Under the pieces are notes generated by a model. That model searched no databases and had not been told where the DNA came from. It was given only the letters and a program-made list of their open reading frames with translations. A program made the position numbers and the translations under genes. Shown one piece after another: positions 47,679 through 58,271 of a stretch of 64,000 nt of DNA. Where the stretch lies: contig JAEHOE010000043.1 in the NCBI GenBank assembly GCA_016858145.1, positions 682,001 through 746,000 on the forward strand. The letters are read 5' to 3'. The first letter of the stretch is position 1. Each line of letters opens with the position of its first letter. The DNA comes from Edaphochlamys debaryana. Its lineage: Eukaryota; Chlorophyta; Chlorophyceae; Chlamydomonadales.

Positions 47679-50600
47679 TCACAGCACCCCAGGCTCTCCG
47701 TCCGGGTGCTGACCGTCGTCCCTCCGCCCTCCTTCCCGCTTCCGGTCCGCCTCCCGTGTCCACCCCTCCCGCTGCTCTCCCACACCGATTGTCCGCAGCC
47801 GCCGGCCCGCGCTTCTGGGCGCGCGGGGCGGCCGGGGCGGGGAGCTGGGCCAGGACGGGTTGCGTGGGGGCGTGGGCGGCGGCGGCGGGTTGGGCGGCGG
47901 CGGCTGCTGTGGCGGCGGCATGGTCGGCGGCGGCGAGGGCGAGGGCATTGACGGCGGAAGCGGCTGGCCCGGCGGCGCCGGCAGGCCCGGAGGCTGTGCG
48001 GTGCGGGGAAAGGGGCGGCAAGGACGGCGTCAGCAAGCCGACGGCACATGCAGGCCCGGAGCAGGCAAGCCCCGACGGGAGAGACCGGTACCAACCAGAT
48101 CCTGAGCAGCGGTAGGCTAGGTGCGTGAGCAGCTTCTGACTCACCGTTGGTGGCGGCGGCGGCAGGGGCGGGTCGGGGCTGGGCGGCGGCGGGTTGGGCG
48201 GCAGGGGCGTGCCGGGGGGACCCGGTGGCGCGGGCGGGCTCGGGATGGAGGGGGGCCCGGGGGGCTCCGGCGGGGGCGTGGGGGGCATGGGGTCCGGCGG
48301 GTCCGGCGGCAGCGGCGAGAGCGGCGGCCATGAGGGGCGCGGCGGCGGCGGCGGGGGCCGGGCGCAGGAGGACGGCGGCAGCGTCTGCTGTGTGTAGGTC
48401 ACGGAGCCGCCGTTGCAGGCCGAGGCGTCGAACTTGAGGACGTCATTGCAGGTGAGGTTGAGGTAGGAGGCCAGCGTCTGGATGTTGGCTGCGGGAGGGA
48501 GGGAGGGAGGGAGGGAGGAAGAGGCGGGGTTGATACATGCCAGATGTGCCCATGTGCCGGCAGCGAGGGCAAGCGTGGCGGCTGGGCAGTGGCAGAGAGC
48601 AGACGCAGACGCAGGCTCCGGGCGGGAGGAAGACAGACACCCCATGCAGACACCCCATGCAGCGGCGTCGAATGAACCCGGTTGGCACCCGCTTTCTCCC
48701 GCGGTAGCACCGTTCGGCCCGCCCCGCTCACCCATGTTCTGGGCGTTTGCGATGTAGGTCTGCGACGAGGCCTCGTCCGCCACCAGGCCCTCCACCCAGG
48801 CCGTGTTGCGTGCGTCGTTCAGGTCGCAGAGGAAGGGCGAGATGGTACTCACGTCTGCGGGTTGGGGAGGCGGTGGAGGTCGGGTGGCGGAGGGGGCCTT
48901 AAACCTTTGCAGGGCAGGGCAGATAGGCGGCGGCATACCCTTCGTGCAGCCCTGCCCTCCCTTTTGACGCAGGCAGGAACTCACTGGGCAGGAACATGGC
49001 CCCTTCATTCAGTCACAATGCGTGCGCGCAGGGCACAACTCCCGGGCGAATCCCTCCCATCCCTCCATATCGCGGGAGCTCACTGGGCAGGAACATGACC
49101 TCGTTGAAGGTGATGAGCGCATCGCACAGCGCGTACACGAACTTGGCCGCCACCTTGGTCACGCTCATGCGCGCGGAGCAGGGCACGGGCGGCGGCGGGG
49201 AGGGCGGGGGCGGCGGCGGAGGCTGGCAGCGCAGGGCGGGCAGGACGAACCTGCGCGAGGGATGGGGACGCAGTGCACAATGTTGGAATGCGGCGGGGGC
49301 CAAACGCACTGCTCTGAAGTGCCCCAACCACACGCCCGGGTCCCGGGCACCTGACACCTTGTACCCCCGCGAGCCCGTTCGACCTTGCCCCCGTGCCGTG
49401 CAGTCAGGCATCACCAGGGCGCCAGCCCTTGTCCCCACCTGCACCGGTGCGCCTGCCCCTCCGCACGTACCCTACGCAACCACCACCCCCGCCCACTCCT
49501 TCCCAAACCGTCCCCCCACCTGCACCCCGGCGCCTGCCCCTCCGCCCCGCACACGGCGTAGCCCGAGTCGGCCGAGGAGTCCTCGTACGTGCCCAGCGCC
49601 CCGCAGCCCACGGAGGTGGCGCCGAAGAGGCCCTCCCAGGTGCTGCGGAGGTGGGTGGGTGGGTGAGGCAGCGGGTGCGGGGTCAGCGGAGGCCTGACAC
49701 AGGCATGTTGCCTTTATACGGCAGTGTCGTTAGGCTCTCCGACAGCCCATACGGCAGGCGTCTGTGTGGATTGACTGGCGCAGGCCTGCTACTTCCACAC
49801 GGCAGTACCAGTAGATTCTCTGCAAGCCGTCCCTTGCGCTCGGCCGGGCCCCTGCTCACTCCTTGTCGTTTAGCCGGTTGCGGAAGGTGGACAGAGCCGC
49901 CCACGACTTGAAGGTCAGGGTGAAGACAACAGACGAGCCCACACCCAGCGAGCTGGGAGTCACGCGGCAGTCGAAGCTGCGTTCAGAGAAGGGAGCGAGG
50001 CGAGGGGTAAGTCAAGGACCTGGGCCGGAGCGTTCTCACACAGCAACCAAGGCACGCAGTAGCCTTCTCAGCAAGAGTCCCCAAGAGTCCTAACACAGGC
50101 ATCGGGATAGTCAAGTATCTTGGAGAGAGACAGAGAGTACCACCATGAAGGGTACAACAACCTGCTCCCTGACCCACTGGCCCCAGACCCAACTCCGCCC
50201 CCGGGCCCCGGCACACCTGCTCGCTCCGCCCCTGTACAGCGGGTAGAGCTGCATGACCGCCTGCGAGCACTCCTCCGCCTGCACCAGCGTCTCCAGGGGG
50301 CTGCGCAGAGTGATGGTGGCGGCCGGGCCGCCGGGGGGCGCGGGCGGAAGCGCCGGCGGAGGCGGTATGGCCGGAGGTGGTGGGGGCACGTCCGGCGCAA
50401 TCTGAGGTGGTGGCGGCGGCAGAGAGGGCGCCAACGGCGTGACGGGTGGCGAGAGCGGGGGCGGGGAGTACACCACCGGGGGGCTGGGGAAGACGTAGGG
50501 CGGGTAGGCTGTCCCCGGAGGCGGCGCTGAGGACTGACACGCCGTGGGCACGGGCCCCACGGGGATGGTGCCCTGTCCCGTGCCGGGGATGCTGGAGGCG

Positions 50601-51885
50601 TTGAAGTTGGTCCGCAGGGTGGCGTTGGCGGCGGAGTCCAGGGCACACGAGTCCGCACTGGGCTGGGCCAGGGACACGTGCAGCTGCGGAGAGGGATACG
50701 GAGCCGGAGGGATCGAAACGACGTCGAGGTTTTAGGGGCTTGCAATCAATGACAACGCCACGGTCGGGGCATTTTGGGAGCGAAGGTAGGTTTCAAGCCG
50801 CACCTGGAGGGAGAAGTAAGGCGTTGACGCCTGCGAGAGGTCCTTGGGCGGACAGCCGGCGGGGTAGGCGGCCCCATTGTAGCAAGTGCAGCCAGCGCCC
50901 CCGGAGCTCTGATAGCTCGTCAGCGGGTCACAGACCGACTTGAGGTCTAGAGACCACGTGAAACACGTAAAGGGAGCCGTGGCATCCGCGCCTGCCGGCA
51001 GCAGGTATGAGTACTGCGGCCGTGGCCCTGTGAGCAGGCTGTCACTCAGGAAGAGAGACGCGCTCACGCCCTCCACATGCCGATACATGGCCACGGCTGG
51101 GGCGCTGACTCCTAGTGTCACAGCCACCTGCAGCTGTGTGGAGGCGTAGAGGCGGTAGAGGGTCGCCTCGCCCAGCTGCAGCCCCGCTGAATCCACTAGA
51201 GGCACCCGCGTGATGGCGTCGGGCCCTCCACACACATCGTAGGACGACACGTTGTAGGGGTACTGCCCCGCCGGCCCCGGCAGCTTGCAGACCGAGTAGT
51301 CGGACCACCAGCTATCGCCCGTCTGCAGGGGTGGGCACCAGCAACGCAGGGGGGCGGCTTAGTGACACGTCAGGGCGCCAGGTGGGGGACCGGTAGCAGG
51401 GCAGCTGGGTCAGTAGGATGGTAGTAGTCTGATGCAGCATGGGGCCCGGTAAGGCGCATCACGCGTGCTTTTGCCGCCGCAACACCCCAGCTTCCTCCCG
51501 GCATGCCGCTGCCCTGGGGGGTCCAAGGAGCGTGCGCTGTCCACCGCGCCCCCGGTTTGCCACGTGTCCCCAGCTTCCCTGCAGTCCCCCGCTGTGCTGC
51601 CTGTCCAACGCAGCCCCCCCGCTGCCCTCCTACCCCTGGCCCTAGGTGCAACCCGCTTCCGCAATGCGCCCCCCATGCATTGCGCCTTTCCCCGCAGGGC
51701 CTCACCGCGCATGCGGAGTTGCTGACGCAGGGAGCTGTGGAGGCATGGTCGAACAGTCCGCACCACTGAGGCACGAGGCCCGGCGCGGGCTGGCCAGAGA
51801 CTACCGCCAGGATGAAACCCAGTAATGTCACAGCTGCTAGCGCGGAGTTGCGCGGAGGCCCGCCCGTTGCGTGCCTCCGCGCCAT
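47679..51885 (-). CDS. Secreted Cys/Pro-rich wall or matrix protein 1
   Basis: Nine exons (minus): 51706-51885, 50804-51322, 50217-50683, 49860-49976, 49520-49642, 49084-49250, 48732-48854, 48145-48488, 47679-47993; 784 residues. A signal peptide is clear (LAAVTLLGFILAVVSG). A Cys-rich first domain (TGDSWWSDYSVCKLPGPAGQ ... CTCYNGAAYPAGC) leads into a Ser/Pro linker of the hydroxyproline-rich type. A second Cys-rich domain follows (FDCRVTPSSLGVGSSVVFTL, YEDSSADSGYAVCGAEGQAP, FVYALCDALITFNEVMFLP), then a long (PPX)n tail. The layout is that of green-algal HRGP wall or matrix proteins; it is pherophorin-like in design but I do not see the canonical pherophorin domain sequence. Tandem paralogue of the next gene. 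The last exon's end is the least certain part. Confidence 0.8.
48983..49000 (-). repeat. Decoy copy of wall-protein 1 exon end
   Basis: CTCACTGGGCAGGAACATG repeats the end of the coding exon at 49080-49098, donor included, 99 bp downstream in the transcript. Confidence 0.75.
50217..51526 (-). repeat. Near-identical block, wall-protein 1 copy
   Basis: Covers exons 2-3, the intron between them and about 200 bp of intron 1; matches 55533-56816. Flanking exons are far more diverged. Confidence 0.85.
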
Positions 51886-51955
51886 CGCGGCGACTCGCGA
51901 GCAACCGATGCCCGGTGCTCAGCCTTCTGATAACCCTGTCATGTTTAGCTCGCGC

Positions 51956-51961
51956 TTATAA
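51956..51961 (-). promoter_or_regulatory. TATA-like box of wall-protein 1 gene
   Basis: A symmetric CTTATAAG lies 71-76 nt before the ATG at 51885, a reasonable distance for a TATA box with a short leader. Confidence 0.5.
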
Positions 51962-52351
51962 GGTGGAAGTCGTTGACTGCTGCCGGAGCAGCCTCCACAG
52001 GGCGATAAACGTAATGCCGAGCCCCGGCGACCGCGGCTTTCCAAGACTTATCAGTCCCAATGTGTAGAGAAAGATACAACCAAGGTATAGAAGCAGTCCG
52101 CCGGCTAGTGTGGTTGTCGTTGCTCAGCGTGCAATGTTTAATAACGACCGTGCAGAACAGTGAAGGCTTCGGCACGACGCGTGTTGGATGGATAGAAGAT
52201 ACGTGTGTCTATGTATGGAATGTATCAAGGGTAGCGGAGCGCGAGTGTGGAAACACTCGGATTGAGGTGGGCGTTGCGGGTCCTCGGCCCCTGGGGCCGC
52301 CCTCGCAAGGCCGTCGCAGGCGCCACGCACACGCGCAAAGACCAACTTCTG

Positions 52352-52356
52352 TTACA
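52352..52356 (-). terminator. TGTAA poly(A)-type signal, wall-protein 2
   Basis: TTACA on the plus strand, 340 nt downstream of the stop of the second wall-protein gene. Confidence 0.45.
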
Positions 52357-52695
52357 ACGAGGGTGTTCGTCCAGCCTTAACGCCGGGTGGGTGGACCCGC
52401 GCAGATCCTTGACGCCAAACCATATCGCGGCCTCCGTCCCATAGGCGACCCTCTTCACAAGCCACCTCAACCCCCACCGACCCCCCCCAACAAAACCGCC
52501 GCAACAGGTCGGTTGTATATACATCCTGCACAACTTGGCATTCCCCTCTGCCCGCCCGCAGCGCCTTGCAGCGGGCCAGGGGCCTGAATCTTCACACCAC
52601 ACGCCATCACGGCGCATTAGTCCGGGGCAACACACACACTCTCTCTCTCACACACACACAAGGCGAGGCCCACGTGAGTGGACACATCACCGCGC

Positions 52696-55600
52696 TCAGG
52701 GCTGTCGGCCCGCGCCCAGCTCCCGAGCTCTCCGGCGCCGCCTCCCCACGGGCCGCGGGGGCCGGGGTGGCCGCGGCGGAAAGAGCGGAAACCGGGGACC
52801 CGCGGGAGGAGCTGGTGGCGGCTTGGGCGCCAGCCCCGGCGGGGGCGGGCCGTTTGGCGCATTGGCGGGCGCCGGTTGACCGGGCGGCTGCGCAGGGATA
52901 GAGCGGGGACATTGAAAGGGTGGGTGAGTGCCTGGGGACATAATTGCCAGGAACGACGGGAGCAAAGCAAGGAGGGGCCGTCCGCAGGTACTGGGCAGTC
53001 CGCAGCAAAAGAGAATGTGCCGTCACAGGTACCCGCGACTCACCGGGGGTGCCAGGTCCGGGCTGGCCGGCAGAAGGCCAGGCGGCGGCGGAGTCGCAGG
53101 CGGCGGGTCAGAAGGCGGTGGGCTGGAGGGCGGGGGGCTGACTGGCGGCGGCGTGGCTGGCGGCGTGCCGGGCGGAGGAAGGCCAGGCGGCGGCGGGTTG
53201 GCGGGCGGAGGATTAGCGGGCGGAGTCGCAGGCGGCGGGAAGTCGGGTGGCGGCGGGCTGGGCAGGCCCGGGGAACCCGGCTTGGGACTGGGAGGTGGTG
53301 GGGCGGGAGGCTCTGGACTGGGTGGCGGCAGCAGCGGCAGCAGCGGGGGGTTGGGGTTGGGGGGGTCTGGGTAGAAGGGGAGCTCAGGCGGGCTGGGCGG
53401 GATGGGCGGCCGCGGCCGCGCTGGTGACCGGGGGCGGCGGGGCGGCCGCGGAGACCGCGGCGGGAGCCCGGGCTCTGTGGGTTCCTCCACCACCCAGGGC
53501 GGCGGCGCCTCCACAGGAACCGGCGGCGGCGCGCCGGGCGGGGGGCTTGGCGGCGGCTGGGACGGCGGCGCGTGCGGCGGCGGCTCGGCCGGCGGCGAGC
53601 CCGGCGGCGGCTGGGCTGGACCCATCGGCGGCGGAGTCTCTGGCTCGTACGGGGCATCGGGGGGGTAGGGGGGCCACTCGGGCAGGAGCCGGGGCGGGGA
53701 GGGGCTCACGGGCGGGCGGCGAGGCGCCCGAGGCATGCGGGGGGCGGTGGTGCATCCGGGCAGGGGCATGGTGGGACCCGTGTAGACCATCCGGCCCGCG
53801 CCCGAGCCGCCGCCGCCGTCCGGCCCCCCCCCTGGGTCCGCGTCCGGCAGGCAGGAGGACGCGTCCAGGGCGATGGTGTCCCAGCAGGACAGGTTGAGGT
53901 AGAGGGCCAGGGTGCGGGCGCTGTCTGCGGGCGGGAGGGGAAGGGAAGGGGGGCAGGAAGAGAGAGAAGGGACTTGTTTGCGGAAAGGGAAGTTCAAATT
54001 ATAAGGGTGTGAAGGCGAAGGCCAGGGTATGCACGCTGTCTGCTCGCGGGCAGGAAGGCCGGCTTTACCGTTTGGTCAGGCAAGGTTCAGCCCACAAGGC
54101 CCCTGCAACCCTCCCCCCCAGCCCCCGCACCTGTGTCGTTGGCGTTGGCCAGGAAGCGCTGCGCCGCCTGTGGCCCCGCCAGCTGGGCGCCCACCAGGAT
54201 GGACTCGGCGGGGACGGCGGTGGGCAGCTCGCAGAAGGCGGGGGAGGCCAGGTCCACGCCTGCACGGGGGGATCACGCGGAGGGGGGGGGGCAGCGTGGC
54301 GAGGGCGTTTTTGCCACTGGGGTTTGGTTCACCCCTCTGTTACCCGTCTATTACCCTCGACTGCACGCGCAAAACACACGGGATTCTCCCGCAGCCCCCT
54401 CCGTCCCCGTCCCACCGTCCAGGAACAGCACGTCGTTCAGCGCCAGCAGCGCATCACACGCCGCGTACTCGAACGCCGCCCCCGCCTTAGTCACGCCCGT
54501 GGTGCCCAGGCAGGGCCGCGGCGGCGGCGGGGAGGGCGGCGGCAAGGGCGGCGGGGCGCAAGCCATTGACCTGAACGTGAACCTGGGGGCACACAGCGAC
54601 ACAGGCACAGGCACATGCAAGGGCGTGAAGTGAAGTGAGGTGAAGTGAAGTGCATCATCAGATGCAGCGGCACATCTTACCTGCCTTGTTACCGTACAGC
54701 AAGCCACGACAGCACGCACCGCACGCACCTGCACGAAGCCGTCTGGTTGGCGCTCGTACACACGTCGTACGCGTAGCCCTGCAGGGTGTCGGCGTAGGAC
54801 CCCAGCGCGCCGCAGCCGGGGCTCAGAGCCCCCAGCAGGCCCTCCCACACCCTGGGTCGCGCACCGAGGCAGGCGGCAGGGGCAGACGGGGCGGGAGTGG
54901 GCGCGGCGAGGCTTGGAAGGAAGGGGCAAGGCCACGCCCCGTACTCCCAAGCACCAAGGCCCCAGCCCCGTGCAGCTCATACCCATTCGAGGCCGCCCCG
55001 CCGCCCCCAGCTCCGCCGCTTCCCGTCCGGCGCTGTCCACCCCAGCCCCAAGGCCCCAGCCCCAGCCCCACGGCCCGCGTTCCTGCAGCTTCCCCATACA
55101 CGCAGCTCCCTTGCACAGCCCCCCACCTACCACCCCCTCCCCATCTCCGCCCCTCCCCCCCAACCCCCAGCCCCAGCCCCACCTGGCGCTGTCCAGGGCC
55201 CCGCGGAAGGCGAGCAGCCCCTGCTGGCTGTGGAAGGCCAGGGTGAAGGCCATGTCGGAGCCCACGCCCAGGGGGCTGGGGTCCACGCGGCAGTCGAAGC
55301 TGCGGGGCGGACCGACCCCAGGGAACCAACCCGGTTTAGGGTTTAGGGTTTAGGGCTTAGCGGGCGCACGGGGAGCACGAGGCTGAGCGGCAGAGACTGA
55401 GGAGGTGCACTTGTGCTAGGGAACTCTTCCGGGAGTGCGCGCTGCAGAGCCGACAGCCGGCAGCCGAGCGGAGCTGAGCCAGCTAGCATGCCTACGGCGG
55501 GAAGCGGAGATTTCGCAGGGTCCTCTGCGCACCTGTTGGCAAGCCCGCGGTACAGCGGGTAGAGCTGCATGACCGCCTGCGAGCACTCCTCCGCCTGCAC

Positions 55601-57461
55601 CAGCGTCTCCAGGGGGCTGCGCAGAGTGATGGTGGCGGCCGGGCCGCCGGGGGGCGCGGGCGGAAGCGCCGGCGGAGGCGGTAGGCCCGGAGGTGGTGGT
55701 GGCACGTGCGGTGCAGTTAGAGGCGGCGGGGGCGGGGCCGCAGGCGGGGAGAGGGGAGGAGTCAACGGTGGCTCCGAGGGCGGGGGCATGGCGGCGGCGG
55801 GGCTCGGGGAAGGATACGGGGGCCGGGGGGTCCCAGGGGGAGGAGCGGGGATTCGACACGCCGTGGGCACGGGCCCCACGGGGATGGTGCCCTGTCCCGT
55901 GCCGGGGATGCTGGAGGCGTTGAAGTTGGTCCGCAGGGTGGCGTTGGCGGCGGAGTCCAGGGCACACGAGTCCGCACTGGGCTGGGCCAGGGACACGTGC
56001 AGCTGCGGAGAGGGACATGGAGGCGGAGGGATCAGAACGATGTGGAGGTTTGGGGTTTGCATTCTTGGCAGCACCGATCAATTGGCAGCGAAGGTAGGTT
56101 TCAAGCCGCACCTGGAGGGAGAAGTAAGGCGTTGACGCCTGCGAGAGGTCCTTGGGCGGACAGCCAGCTGGGTAGGCCGCCCCATTGTAGCAAGTGCAGC
56201 CAGCACCCCCCACGCTCTGATAGCTCGTCAGGGGGTCACAGACGGACTTGAGATCTAGAGACCACGTGAAACACGTGAAGGGAGCCGTAGCGTTTGCGCC
56301 TGCCGGCAGTAGGTACGAGTACTGCGGCCGTGGCCCTGTGAGCAGGCTGTCACTGAGGAAGAGAGACGCGCTCACGCCCTCCACATGCCGATACATGGCC
56401 ACGGCTGGGGCGCTGACTCCCAGTGTCACAGCCACCTGCAGCTGTGTGGAGGCGTAGAGGCGGTAGAGGGTCGCCTCGCCCAGCTGCAACCCCGCAGAAT
56501 TCACTAGAGGCACCCGCGTGATGGCGTCGGGCCCTCCACACACGTCCCATGACGACACGTTGTAGGGGTACTGCCCCGCCGGCCCCGGCAGCTTGCAGAC
56601 CGAATAATCGGACCACCAGCTATCGCCCGTCTGCAGGGGTGGGCACCAGCAAGGCAGGGGGGCGGGTTAATGACACGTCAGGGCGCCAGGTGGGGGACCG
56701 GTAGCAGGGCAGCAGGGTCAGCAGGACCGTAGTAGTCTGATGCAGCATGGGGCCCGGTAAGGTGCCGCTGCAACACCCCAGCTTCCTCCCGGCATGCCGC
56801 TGCCCTGGGGGGTCCAGTCTACAATGCGGTGTCCGGGGCTGCTCAGCCGCCCCCTGGGCGGTGCTAGACCACCTCGAGGCCTCGATGCAGGCTGCGTACC
56901 ATCTCGAGGCACAGGAACAAGCCTCGAGGCGCCCCCCTGACGCGGAGCACCTGAGCGCTGCTGACGCGAGGCTACTGGCCGGGAAAGAGTGCAATCCGTG
57001 CCGCCGCGTGGCGCGGGCATGGGCCCCAAGGCCGGTGCTGCGCCACCAGGCTTTCGTTTGCTCACCGGGCGCCCAGTGCCTGTGTATCCAAAAGCGCTAG
57101 CTGTCTCATGTGTGTCTGCCCTTCGGCGGCCTGAGCGCTGCACCTGCCTTGCGTGCCGGCCGGCCGAACCCCCCCAGCTTCGCGCCACTACGCTGCGCCC
57201 CGAGGCAAGCGCGCCCCACCCCAAGGCAGTAACTCTCACATCAAATCCAGCCCCCCAGGTCTGCGTACTCACCGCGCAGCTGGTGTTGCTGGCGCAGGCA
57301 GCCGTGGAGGCGTGGCCATGCAGACCGCACCAATCGGGCACGAGGCCGGGCGCAGGGTCCGCAGAGACCAGCGCTGAGGCTAGGGCGCACATTAGTGCCC
57401 CAGCTGCTAACCATGAGCTGTGCGGAAGCCGGGGAACGCGGCTGCCGAGCCTCCGCGCCAT
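52696..57461 (-). CDS. Secreted Cys/Pro-rich wall or matrix protein 2
   Basis: Nine exons (minus): 57273-57461, 56112-56630, 55533-56002, 55183-55299, 54729-54851, 54416-54582, 54131-54259, 53044-53924, 52696-52887; 928 residues. Exon sizes match the paralogue at 47679-51885 for exons 2, 4, 5 and 6. The signal peptide is SSWLAAGALMCALASALVSA. The two Cys-rich domains match the paralogue (TGDSWWSDYSVC; FDCRVDPSPLGVGSDMAFTL; YAACDALLALNDVLFLDG). Exon 8 encodes a Pro-rich rod of about 225 residues with PPPSPPP, PPATPP and PPGLPPPG motifs, the usual substrate for prolyl hydroxylation and arabinosylation; the tail is very basic (GRRRRRARELG). Extracellular matrix or cell-wall structural role by family design. 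Exon 2-3 and the first intron are almost identical to the paralogue. Confidence 0.82.
55335..55355 (+). repeat. Interstitial telomere-type (TTTAGGG)3
   Basis: Three perfect TTTAGGG units followed by a degenerate CTTAG, in the intron between exons 3 and 4 of wall-protein 2. TTTAGGG is the plant-type telomere repeat used by many green algae. Confidence 0.9.
55533..56816 (-). repeat. Near-identical block, wall-protein 2 copy
   Basis: Partner of 50217-51526. Even intron 1 sequence next to exon 2 (GACACGTCAGGGCGCCAGGT) is shared, while the proline-rich linker differs. Confidence 0.85.
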
Positions 57462-58271
57462 GGCCGTGCGATGCACAGGAGAGCAATCAGGGCTCAAGCT
57501 TTAGGCCAGCGCTGGAGTCCTTGACGCATCTGCATCGTTTCCAGACCTCCGGGGCGGCCAAGCGGCGTGCAGTTTCGCGAAGAAGCTGTCGTCCGTCTCC
57601 TTGGAACTGCGCTCGCTTGTGGTAATGACTATGCCAGCCTACTCTGAAAAGAGTCGCCTAGCAGTAAGGCTAGTCGGGAGAGCAATTCGAGAAAGTCCCA
57701 AATGCCCTGCTGGCGAGGCACCGCGCGAGCCTCTCGAGCTTCCAGCTTCCAGTCGCTGAACTACGTACGCTGCAGTATGCTTACAATTGCAGGCAAGCTG
57801 CCAATACGCATCACTTTCGCCAGGCGTCGGTTAAGGGGGCACGCGAAACACACATTCTCAACCCCGCCGCCCCTCCATCTCCCCCTAGACTGCCCTAGAA
57901 AAGCAATCTACTCCGCATACCATAATGCAATAGCGCAATAGCGCGAGCCAAATCTGACCCTTGCGTTTGTACTTCTCAAGTTCGGTCCAACAGTGCTCCA
58001 AGCGCACGCCGCAAGCAAGCACGCTACGTCCTGCCTGCTCAATACACGTCACTGAGCTGAACTCTACACAAGCTCAGCACTCATCCTGCCTGATTGCCAA
58101 ACGTGCGGGTGTACGGGCTTGGTCTCCCGCCCCTGTCCTCGTTCCTTCTCCTTGCCGGCGGCCGGTGGCCCAGCACCTTGCCCTCCTTGCACCTTGCTCA
58201 CATTCCAGTCGCAGATCCCAAGACCCCCAACCCGCTCCTCCTGGTGCCTTCCATACAACCCGCTGAGCTGC
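57462..58271. other. Intergenic, promoter and 3' UTR
   Basis: Promoter of wall-protein 2 and 3' UTR of the small acidic-protein gene; no gene seen. Confidence 0.5.
57781..57785 (-). terminator. TGTAA poly(A)-type signal, acidic-protein gene
   Basis: TTACA on the plus strand, about 490 nt past the stop at 58272. Confidence 0.35.

Larger units (their letters stand above)
51886..52695. other. Spacer between the wall-protein paralogues
   Basis: Promoter of gene 1 and 3' UTR of gene 2. Contains a CT/CA dinucleotide run at about 52639-52662. Confidence 0.5.
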
